A stretch of DNA of 64,000 nt. Origin: Flavobacteriales bacterium (GTDB taxonomy: Bacteria > Bacteroidota > Bacteroidia > Flavobacteriales_F > PHOS-HE28). Shown piece after piece: positions 25,633 to 33,900 of the stretch. A model generated the notes under the pieces. The model had not been told where the DNA came from. It was given only the letters and a program-made list of their open reading frames with translations, and searched no databases. The translations under genes were made by a program, and so were the position numbers. Location: the NCBI GenBank assembly GCA_016710965.1, contig JADJTW010000010.1:5636-69635 (forward strand). The letters run 5' to 3'. The first letter of the stretch is position 1; every line of letters begins with the position of its first letter.

Positions 25633-26583
25633 TCAGTTGTTTATGAGGTTGTAGGTAAGTCCGATGACAACGCGCTCCCGGTTGGGTATCATCTCATCAC
25701 CCAAGGCATGCGCCACGGCATACTGAAAGGTGGAACTGAGGCCCCAGGATCGCCACCACACGCGGACTCCTGCGTGGGTGAAAAGAGTGGAACTGCCGGT
25801 GCCCTGCGCTGGTTCGCCGCTCATGGCATCCTTGCCGGACAGTTCATGATAGATGCCCAAGGAGGGCATCAACTTCCAGTGCTCGCCGATGTCGTACCGG
25901 CGGAACGCTTCGATCGTGGTGCTGAGCCCGTGGCCCATCCGATGCCCATCGGCGTTGGCGCCGTTGCCGCGCCCGATTAGGCTGAGGCTGGCACCGTTGC
26001 GACCGCGACGAACCATGTACTCGGCCGATGCAAGCAGATCGAGCGAACCACTGCCGGGCTGCTGGTCGTGCTCCACTTCTCCGCCACGGTAGGTCATATC
26101 ATGGCGGCCGAGCGGAAGCTTCGCGCCGGCACCGAGCAAGACCCGATGTACCGTGCGTTCATCCATGGAGAGGCATTTGGTGTTCACGAGCAGGTAGCGG
26201 GCGATGAATAGCGGATCACCCACCCCGTAGACGTCGTTTCGGATGATACCGTCCACTGCGCGGTAGTTGTTCACCAGCGGGAGGGAGACGAGCGTGGCGA
26301 AGCGAGGCTTCCACCAGATATCGCCCCGGAATTCGGCCACTTGGTACAACTCGCGGTAATGCGTCTCGGGCGTGGCAAGGGTGGTCGCATCGTGCGCACC
26401 GTGCTTGGGTACCAGGGAAAGCGCAGCGGGTAGTGTGCCCTCCAGGCGCCGGTAGCGCCAGAGCAGGCTGAAGGAAGTGGTGCGATCGTGCGGTTGTATC
26501 CCGAGGAAGATGCCGCACACATCGCACCCGATACTGATGGACGGCAGCAACAGCGCCATCCAGAACGAGAGGATGAATTTCAT
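25633..26583 (-). CDS. Outer-membrane barrel-like protein with N-terminal CDVC motif
   Basis: 316 residues. After a signal peptide (MKFILSFWMALLLPSISIG) comes CDVCGIFLGIQPHD, a C-x-x-C pair at the mature N-terminus. The remainder is barrel-like: TTSFSLLWRYRRLEG, FATLVSLPLVNNY, VHRVLLGAGAKLPLG, LDLLASAEYMV, WKLMPSLGIYHEL, ending VVIGLTYNLINN. Proteins of this kind sit beside MbnP genes in Bacteroidota and may bind or pass metal. It lies between a small cysteine membrane protein and MbnP in one unit. No enzyme activity can be assigned. Confidence 0.65.
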   Translation of the reverse strand: MKFILSFWMALLLPSISIGCDVCGIFLGIQPHDRTTSFSLLWRYRRLEGTLPAALSLVPKHGAHDATTLATPETHYRELYQVAEFRGDIWWKPRFATLVSLPLVNNYRAVDGIIRNDVYGVGDPLFIARYLLVNTKCLSMDERTVHRVLLGAGAKLPLGRHDMTYRGGEVEHDQQPGSGSLDLLASAEYMVRRGRNGASLSLIGRGNGANADGHRMGHGLSTTIEAFRRYDIGEHWKLMPSLGIYHELSGKDAMSGEPAQGTGSSTLFTHAGVRVWWRSWGLSSTFQYAVAHALGDEMIPNRERVVIGLTYNLINN

Positions 26584-26645
26584 GAAGGAGGTGTTGATGT
26601 TCTACCCTGCGCACACCGTACACGATGCGCGCCATCCGGTTGAAC

Positions 26646-27020
26646 TCAGCACCACGGCACCGGCTCGGCTGGCGAATGGAAGCCATGCTCTTCACCGGCG
26701 ATGAAAGGCGGGAAGCAACGATCCGAGGAATCCGCGCTCGGCACCCTGACCGCGAAGGCCTGGAGCAACATCGGCGCCGTGCGGAACCCGAGCCGCTCGG
26801 CAGGGAAATCCTTCGCCGCCTCCTGCTCCAAGGCTCTGAACTTCTTCGATAATTGGCACTCGCCATGGCAGGTGCGCATGCCCGCCATCACATCGCGCTG
26901 AACGCAAAGCTCCCGTTCGATGTACGCCCGGCGCACTTGGAACTGGAGCAGGTACAACGATGGAGCCACCGCCACGGCGAACAGGATCGGCACCAATAGG
27001 AAGCAGGCGAGGCGGTGCAT
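26646..27020 (-). CDS. Small membrane-anchored cysteine protein
   Basis: 124 residues from the ATG at 27020. One N-terminal hydrophobic segment (about 4-25) is followed by a conserved-looking block: YIERELC (Cys39), then Cys51-H-G-E-Cys55-Q-L-S-K-K. The spacing C-x11-C-x3-C with L-x-K is a pattern I know from small Bacteroidota proteins next to metal-uptake genes; it has no named function. The cysteines would face the periplasm. It is the first gene of a probable three-gene unit with the CDVC barrel and MbnP, 62 bases ahead of the former. Confidence 0.6.
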   Translation of the reverse strand: MHRLACFLLVPILFAVAVAPSLYLLQFQVRRAYIERELCVQRDVMAGMRTCHGECQLSKKFRALEQEAAKDFPAERLGFRTAPMLLQAFAVRVPSADSSDRCFPPFIAGEEHGFHSPAEPVPWC

Positions 27021-27122
27021 CGGGGCGAACTTAAGCGATCGGGATGAAGGCGAACTGACAAGCCTCAAGGCGGTCCTCCCACTGAAGCTCCGGTGCTCCA
27101 TCTTTGGCGCAACTGCTCCCAC

Positions 27123-28142
27123 ATGCACGCTGGACGACGTTTCACGCTGCGCGAAGTCCTGTTCTGGACCCGCCGCGATATCTACTGGTTCCTATTCCTG
27201 GCCATCGTGCCCACGGTCCTGTTCGAAGTGGTGGGCTGGAAATGGCTGACGCTGCCATGGGTGCCCATCGCACTGGTGGGCACGGCACTGGCCTTCATCA
27301 CCGGCTTCCGGAACAACTCCTCCTACGACCGGTTGTGGGAAGCACGCCAGATCTATGGCGCCATCGTGAACACCAGCCGTGCCTGGGGCATCATGGTCAT
27401 CGACTTCATCACCGCCCGGCATGCCAAAGGGGGCGTGGATGACGCGGAACTGGAAAGGGTGCACGCACGGCTCATCCACCGGCACATCGCCTGGATGCAC
27501 GCGCTGCGCTTCCAGCTGCGACAGCCGCGCGCTTGGGAACACATGATCAAGGTGTACAACCGCGAATACCAGCGTTGGTACCAGGTGGATGAAGTGGAGA
27601 ACAGGATGGAGGACGCGCTCACGGGCTTGATCACGCTCGAGGAGAAAGCGGAGGTGCTGGGCAAGTCGAACAAGGCGACGCAATTGATCGCCATGCAATC
27701 GAAGGACCTTCGGCAACTCCTGGATCAAGGCCTGATCGAAGACTTCCGCCACATGGAACTGGAGAAACTGCTGGTGGACCTCTATGCCCAGCAAGGCAAG
27801 TGCGAACGCATCAAGAACTTCCCCTATCCACGCCAGTTCGGCACGCTCAACCTCATGTTCACCAAGCTCTTCATCAACCTGGTGCCCTTCGGCATGCTGG
27901 GCGAATTCGCCAAGATGGGCGATGGCTTCATCTGGCTGACTGTGCCCTTCAGCGCGTTGGTGGCCTGGGTATTCAACATGATGGAGAAGATCGGCGAAGC
28001 CACCGAGAACCCTTTCGAAGGCGGTGCCAACGATGTGCCCATCACGGCCATCACGCGCACCATCGAGATCGACTTGCGCGAGATGCTCGGAGAAAAGGAC
28101 GTACCGCCGCCGTTGACGCCGCAGAATAACATCCTGATGTAG
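27123..28142 (+). CDS. Bestrophin-family membrane protein
   Basis: 339 residues from the ATG at 27123 (MHAGRRFTLREVLFWTRRD). Bestrophin hallmarks: a first membrane pair (LFLAIVPTVLFEVVGWKWL, ALVGTALAFITGFRNNSSYDRLWEAR), a cytosolic helical middle, PYPRQFGTLNLMFTKLF, and the late block MMEKIGEATENPFEGGANDVPIT. Bacterial members (YneE/BestN type) are pentameric ion channels. CATCTTTG 15 bases upstream is a promoter candidate. It converges on the epimerase gene with 4 bases between. Confidence 0.88.
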   Translation: MHAGRRFTLREVLFWTRRDIYWFLFLAIVPTVLFEVVGWKWLTLPWVPIALVGTALAFITGFRNNSSYDRLWEARQIYGAIVNTSRAWGIMVIDFITARHAKGGVDDAELERVHARLIHRHIAWMHALRFQLRQPRAWEHMIKVYNREYQRWYQVDEVENRMEDALTGLITLEEKAEVLGKSNKATQLIAMQSKDLRQLLDQGLIEDFRHMELEKLLVDLYAQQGKCERIKNFPYPRQFGTLNLMFTKLFINLVPFGMLGEFAKMGDGFIWLTVPFSALVAWVFNMMEKIGEATENPFEGGANDVPITAITRTIEIDLREMLGEKDVPPPLTPQNNILM

Positions 28143-28146
28143 GCGT

Positions 28147-29247
28147 TCACTCGACCGCCGTTCCGCCCATCAGAATGCTGGGATCTACAGAAGCTCCCAA
28201 CCCAAGAGCATCCGGAACTGCGATCGTCCCGGCTGGACCGTACACGATGCCACCGAACACTGGATCGGCGATGAACATCAGCGGCGTATCCATGTCGCAG
28301 TACTTCACCGCGTCGCTCGTCGATGCCATATGCGCCGCTGCTGTCCATCCCAGTCGCGATTCCAAGAAGCCGCCCATCTGCACTTCCATACCTGCTTGTT
28401 CCGCGAGGGCGATGATCTTCTTCGCCTTGAACAAACCACCGCTTTTGCCGAGCTTAATGTTGAAGCGTTGGCATGCACCCAGCCCGATCAAGCGTTCGGC
28501 ATCGTGATGGTCGCAGCAACTCTCATCCGCCATGATGGGGATCGGCGACGCCTCTTTCACACGCCGCATCTCCATGAATTGCCAGCGCGGGATAGGCTCT
28601 TCGCAATGCTGGATGTTGAAGGGAGCAAGCGCGTTCAACACATGAATGGCAATTTCCGGCGTCCATCCCTGGTTCGCATCGATCCTCAGCGGGATCGTGT
28701 CGCCTATCGCTTCGCGGATGGCACGAATGCGAGCGATGTCCTCCTCCACACCACTGCCGAGCTTCACCTTGATCACCGAGAAGCCGCTGCGAACGATATC
28801 CGGAGCATCAGCCGTCATCTTCTCTGGCGAACCAAGGCTGACCGTGTAGTCGGTTGTCAGTTGTCGGTTCTCTCTTCCACCAAGGAAGCGATACAGCGGA
28901 AGCCCGGCCCTTTGCGCGGCGAGGTCGTGCAACGCGATGTCGAAAGCGCTCTTGATGCTGTTGTTGCCGAAAATCAAGCGGTCCATGATCCGGTGCGCGC
29001 CTTCAATATCCGAGGGATCATGACCGATCAACGCTTTGGCCAAGTGCTTGCCCACGGCTAAGCAGGTCTCCTGCGTTTCGCCATTGATGGACCAGAAAGG
29101 GTTGCACTCGCCCCAGCCGATCAAGCCATCGCCGGTCGTTGCACGCAACACCACGCTCTCCACCTCGCGTAAGGCACCGAGGGATGTAACGAAGGGCGCC
29201 TTCAGCGGAATGCGAAGCGGAAAGAGCTCGAAGCGCGCGATCTTCAT
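28147..29247 (-). CDS. Dipeptide epimerase (enolase superfamily)
   Basis: 366 residues from the ATG at 29247 (MKIARFELFPLRIPL). Enolase-superfamily layout: N-terminal capping domain, then VIKVKLG with the catalytic K-x-K lysine, metal ligands RIDANQG, CEEPI and MADES, and the second catalytic lysine in FNIKLGKSGG. Late QMGGFLESRLG and the DMDTPLMF segment are typical of L-Ala-D/L-Glu epimerases, which act in peptidoglycan peptide recycling. Other dipeptide specificities exist in this family. It is followed by no clear hairpin; a terminator lies upstream between it and rplI. Confidence 0.82.
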   Translation of the reverse strand: MKIARFELFPLRIPLKAPFVTSLGALREVESVVLRATTGDGLIGWGECNPFWSINGETQETCLAVGKHLAKALIGHDPSDIEGAHRIMDRLIFGNNSIKSAFDIALHDLAAQRAGLPLYRFLGGRENRQLTTDYTVSLGSPEKMTADAPDIVRSGFSVIKVKLGSGVEEDIARIRAIREAIGDTIPLRIDANQGWTPEIAIHVLNALAPFNIQHCEEPIPRWQFMEMRRVKEASPIPIMADESCCDHHDAERLIGLGACQRFNIKLGKSGGLFKAKKIIALAEQAGMEVQMGGFLESRLGWTAAAHMASTSDAVKYCDMDTPLMFIADPVFGGIVYGPAGTIAVPDALGLGASVDPSILMGGTAVE

Positions 29248-29260
29248 GGGCCACAAAGAA

Positions 29261-29288
29261 AGAGGGCCCGCCGAACGGCAGGCCCTCT
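29261..29288. terminator. Terminator hairpin after the ribosomal protein operon
   Basis: Outer 8-bp stem (agagggcc with ggccctct) and inner gccg/cggc pair with AA loop. It lies just beyond the rplI stop on the minus strand. Confidence 0.7.
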
Positions 29289-29338
29289 CCTATTCTAGAT
29301 CACTTTCGCCCGACGTCACCGCGAGCGAAGCGAAGCTG

Positions 29339-29785
29339 TCACTCTTCCACCACCTCGAAGGGGATGGTGCGCACCACATCGCGGTGGAAGGTGACCTCGG
29401 CCTCGTACTTGCCGATGCTCTTGATCGCCTCGCCCTTGAGCTTGATGTGCTTGCGGTCCACCTCGAAGCCGATGGCCTTGAGGGCATCGGCGATCATGAT
29501 GGTGTTCACGCTGCCGAAGATCCGGCCCTTCTCGCCGACCTTGGCGCCGATGCGCAAGGTCTTGTCGCCAAGGCCGCTGGCCATCCGCTCCGCATCGGCC
29601 TTGATCTTGGCGAGCTTGTGTGAGCGCTGCTTCAATGTTTCGGTGAGCTGCTTGCGCGCGCTTTCGGTGGCCACAGTGGCCAACCCGCGCGGCAGCAGGA
29701 AATTACGAGCGTAGCCCTCGCGCACCTTCACCACATCGTCGGCGAAACCGAGGTGCTCCACGTCTTGTTTCAGGATGACTTCCAT
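29339..29785 (-). CDS. rplI: 50S ribosomal protein L9
   Basis: 148 residues from the ATG at 29785 (MEVILKQDVEHLGFADDVVKV), exact family length. The N-terminal domain has GYARNFLLPRGLA, then the long central helix (KQLTETLKQRSHKLAKIKADAE) and the C-terminal domain ending EVTFHRDVV and IPFEVVEE. L9 binds 23S rRNA near the base of the L1 stalk and helps keep the reading frame. Third gene of rpsF-rpsR-rplI. Confidence 0.95.
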   Translation of the reverse strand: MEVILKQDVEHLGFADDVVKVREGYARNFLLPRGLATVATESARKQLTETLKQRSHKLAKIKADAERMASGLGDKTLRIGAKVGEKGRIFGSVNTIMIADALKAIGFEVDRKHIKLKGEAIKSIGKYEAEVTFHRDVVRTIPFEVVEE

Positions 29786-29805
29786 GGTCGTTCTGTTGTG
29801 GAGGG

Positions 29806-30078
29806 TTACTTCATCATATCGGCCACGTAAGGCATCAACGCCAAGTGGCGGCAACGCTTTACGGCCTGGCCCACTTTCCGCTGGTATTTCAGGCTGGTGC
29901 CTGTAAGGCGGCGGGGCAGGATCTTGCCTTGTTCGTTCACGAAGCGCAGGAGGAAGTCGCTGTCCTTGTAGTCGATGTACGTAATGCCCATCTTCTTGAA
30001 GCGGCAGTACTTCTCCTTCTTCGTCTCGATCGCGATCGGCGTCAGGTAGCGGATCTCGCTGTTGTTCTCGGCGGCCAT
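29806..30078 (-). CDS. rpsR: 30S ribosomal protein S18
   Basis: 90 residues. IRYLTPIAIETKKEKYCRFKKMG, YIDYKDSDFLLRFVNEQGKILPRRLTGTSLKYQRKV and the basic end RCRHLALMPYVADMMK are diagnostic. S18 sits on the 30S platform beside S6. It starts 3 bases after the rpsF stop and is followed by rplI after 20 bases. Confidence 0.96.
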   Translation of the reverse strand: MAAENNSEIRYLTPIAIETKKEKYCRFKKMGITYIDYKDSDFLLRFVNEQGKILPRRLTGTSLKYQRKVGQAVKRCRHLALMPYVADMMK

Positions 30079-30081
30079 GGC

Positions 30082-30441
30082 TTAAGCGTTTGCGGGTTCA
30101 GCGTTCTCTTTCTTCGCCTTGTTCCTGCGCTTCTCAGCGAAGGCCAGGTGATGCTTGTCCATGGCCACCGTGAGGAAGCGGATAATGCGCTCATCACGAC
30201 GGTATTCGGTCTCGAGCTTGGCAACGAAGGCGGCTTCGCTTTCGAACTCGATCAGGTGGTAGAAGCCCGTGGACTTCTTCTGGATGGGATACGCGAGCTT
30301 GCGCATTCCCCAGCTTTCTTCATGGCGGACCTTGCCATCGCCTGCTTTGATCAGGTCTTTGAACTTCTTTACCGTCTCCTTTGTCTGGTCCTCAGACAAA
30401 ACGGGAGTTAGAATGAAGACGGTTTCGTACCGGTTGGTCAT
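30082..30441 (-). CDS. rpsF: 30S ribosomal protein S6
   Basis: 119 residues. N-terminal YETVFILTPVLSEDQ, the EESWGMRKLAYPIQKKSTGFYHLIEFE core and a short lysine/alanine-rich tail. S6 pairs with S18 on the small-subunit platform. First gene of the rpsF-rpsR-rplI operon; TAGATTCG on the minus strand, 27 bases before the ATG, fits the -7 consensus. Confidence 0.96.
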   Translation of the reverse strand: MTNRYETVFILTPVLSEDQTKETVKKFKDLIKAGDGKVRHEESWGMRKLAYPIQKKSTGFYHLIEFESEAAFVAKLETEYRRDERIIRFLTVAMDKHHLAFAEKRRNKAKKENAEPANA

Positions 30442-30468
30442 GTGACTATTTCGGTTGATTTGGGGGCG

Positions 30469-30476
30469 CGAATCTA
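30469..30476 (-). promoter_or_regulatory. Putative rpsF operon -7 element
   Basis: Minus strand reads TAGATTCG, seven of eight bases of TAnnTTTG. Confidence 0.5.
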
Positions 30477-30951
30477 GGGGAAATACCTATACGGGCACAG
30501 CCCACAGGACGTGACCTCAAGGCTATCGGGCTTGATATCCAGTTCCGCGAGCACAACCACCTCCTCACATGCTGTCCACAGATGACGCCGATGACACCGA
30601 TAGCCCTGGGCATGACCTAGTAGATGGAGACCAACTCACTGAAGGGGAGTGCCTCCACCCTTGGCGCCAACGGATACCGGCGGACGCCGGGATAGACCAC
30701 CAATAGCTTGTCCAATTTCAGGTGGGCGGGGGCCATTGTGGTTGAAGATCAGTACCGGCGGTCTCGATTTTCAACCATACTGCGAAAAGCACCGGGTGCC
30801 AAAGCCTGGAGTCCGGTGGAGTACCCCACTTCTCCACTGGCCCCCTATTTCCCTAGCCGGGACCCCGATCGGATCTCCCGCCATTTATCAACAGGCCACT
30901 GCAACCGGCCGGGGCGGGCTTTACTTAGGGGCACTCCCAAAACCCTTTGCC
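30477..30951 (+). other. Non-coding leader region of 475 bases
   Basis: No coding segment with recognisable protein was found between the rpsF promoter and the surface protein at 30952, although the plus frame is open back to 30649. A hairpin of 9 pairs (30813-30821 with 30832-30840, one G-T pair) and a GC-rich stretch near 30840-30930 suggest a structured leader. No riboswitch class was recognised. Confidence 0.35.
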
Positions 30952-33900
30952 ATGCTGCACTACCCCAACCTACTGAAAGCCGCGCTGGTATTGAGCTTTA
31001 TTACCCCCCCCATTTTGAAACCCTTGGCTGACGCAGGGTTGGGAGGGATGGCAGCCCACGCGCAAGACATTTACCTCGACGAAATAGAAGGTGACGACAC
31101 CTATACGACCAATACGGAGAACACGCCGTGGAAGACCATCGCCAAGCTCAATTCGGTATACGGCAACGGATTGCCCAGCAACACGAACTTGCACCTTTAC
31201 AGAGGAGGTCGATTCCCTGGGCAGATCGACATTGCCAATAGCGCACAGAATGTCACGATCCAAGCTTATCCGTTGAATGGAGAAGGGGCCAGGCCGATCG
31301 TTTACGGCAGTGTTGAGCTGGCTTGGCAGCAAGATGGGACAACGGACGTTTGGTATGCGCCAATACCACCGGGAATCACTCCGAAATACTTGTTCGCCAA
31401 CGGCCTGCTACAGACACCTGCGCGCTTTCCCAACAGCGGCTGGATCAGGAATTCCAACTGCACTAGTGGGGGTGGAACGAGCACGATAGCGGGAACGCCT
31501 TTCCCGGGCACCATGAGCGATCTGTTGGGCGCAGAACTGGTTGCGCGCACGTACAACTGGCAATACCAACTGAGCACGGTGACCGGGGTGAATACGTCAC
31601 CGGCAACTGTGGTCTGCAGCCCGCAAGTGCAGAGCATGGAGAACAAGGATTGGGGCTTCTTCTTCCAAGGCGCACAAGCGCTCATGGATGTTGCAGGTGA
31701 GTGGTGCTTCGTGGATGCCGAGGACCGCGTGTACTACAAGACCGGTTCGCTCACTGCACCGACAAACGTTCGGGCAGCTTGGCATTCTTACGGAGTGAAC
31801 ATCAAAGGCGGTGCACCGATCACTTCTGGCATCTTGGTACAAGAGGTGGATTTCGCGAATCAAGTGGAGGCTGGTATTGCCCTCCGAGGTGACGGACTTG
31901 GCTCACATGATATCGAGATCACACAATGCGCCTTTCACCACCTGAAGATCGGAATAGACGATAAGAACTCCATTCCCGCGCCCGGTGGGAATAGCATCCA
32001 CCACAACTCGTTCGCGGATGTGTACGACAGGGCGATCCTGCACTATGCGGATGCATCGAGCATCACGGACAATTCCTTCGAGCGGATAGGCATGGTGCCT
32101 GGCCTTGGCCGAAGTGGGTTCGGCGGGCACATGGGTATAGATGTAGGTGGAGACGACTATGAAGTGCTACGGAACGTATTCCTGGACATCGGCTACGCAG
32201 CGATCAACGCCGGCGGAACTGGGACGATCGCGAACAACTATATCAGGCATTGCCTGGCCATCCTGAACGATGGAGGCGGGATCCAGTTCGACAATTCGGA
32301 TCAACTGGTGATCCGGGACAACGTGATCGTTGATGTGGGCGATACGGATGTGAACCTGGTGAGCACGGCGGGGTCCAATCCGAGCGGTGTGCCCTACTTT
32401 GCATATGAGGACATCAGCTATGGGATCTATTTCGGCAACCGAAGCATTACCAACGCCACCATCGAAGGGAACGTGGTAAGCGGTTGCGACAAGGGCATCC
32501 ATGTGGACCACACCCTGTGCAGCAGCAATGAACAGGTGCTTGGCAACACATTGTTCAACAATAGGGTGCAGTTGAGTATGACCGACTATTCCAACTACAT
32601 GAACGTTTCGCCTACCTTTTGTGGCGGCGACGGCAACAACCTCTCCACGAATCAAGGCTATGGCCCAACCGGCGATTACCCGAACTATCGCGCTTCCTAC
32701 AACGATAGCTACGCCAACAACATCGCCTATTGCCTATCCGGGGCACAGTTCTGTTTGGAGCAATCGCATGTCTGGCCGGGCTCGCTAGCGGCGTTGGTGA
32801 ACTTCGGGAGCTTCAGCGGCAACCACTACCACCAGCCATTCGGCCCTGCACCATTCCGGATCGGGACCAAATACCGGAATGCGAACTTTTCGAATGCCCA
32901 GTTCTCGTACGCGCTCACCATACCTGAATGGCAGACACAGCACGAACCGGGGGCACAAGGCAGTTCGTACGCACTACAAGATCACTCGGTAGCCTCCGTC
33001 GGCTCAACCGTCCTAAGCGTCCCCGATCCAGGAACGGAGACCACCTTGTGGGAGTGCTTTGGTATTCCCGGCAGCAGGTCGGATGTGGGTGGCGCGATGT
33101 TGAGCCAGGGGTCGCCGTGGCTCGAAAGGAACTGCTCGCCTCCTACGGCTGTCGGTGGCAAGTACCGGTTGAATTTCACGCTGTCCGCCACGGAGAATAC
33201 CACCTTGTATGCCGGGTTCCACTACAGGGAGACCTTTGGTAACCAGGGCGGCCGGTTTATTCAGGTCGGTACGACGCCTACCGCGTATTCGTTGTTGGTG
33301 GATGTGGACGATCATCCCGGCAACGACTACATGTACTTCAACATTGAGCATGGCCGCTATGGAGCAACAGTGCAAACCAGTGGCAGCATGACCATTGATG
33401 ACTTATCCGTACAGGAAGTGACCTTTGATCCTGCTTACGACGCCCAGATCGCCGCCAACCACATCCTGCGTTACTACGCTAACCTCCCCGGCACCGAAGC
33501 CGATCCACAGAACGTAGCCGCCACAAACAACGGCACCTTCATCGTGCCTGAAGGCACCGCCGCCAACCCAGCGTGCGGTTTGTGGAGCGATGTGTACGGC
33601 ACCCTCTACGCACCCGGTCAGGCTGTAACGCTGGAGCCTTGGGCCAGCATCGTGCTATTCCAAACCGGTACACCGCCTGCGGAGTTCACCATGGACGGCA
33701 GCAACGAGCACCACATAACGAGCGGGGAAGAGATCATCACGGACCACTACAACGTCGAGGGCAGTTTCATTGTGCATGACGAGGCCACCCTTACGATCGA
33801 TGGTGGCACATTAGGTTTCAAAGCGAGCACGCCCACGATCCCGAGCAATGTCACGGTATTGGCGGGCGGTACGCTGAACCTCAGGAACGGCGGTCAAGTG

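Noticed and set aside
30649..30951. Upstream extension of the beta-helix protein
   Set aside because: The frame is open but the stretch has no protein-like character, and the ATG at 30952 starts a proper signal peptide.
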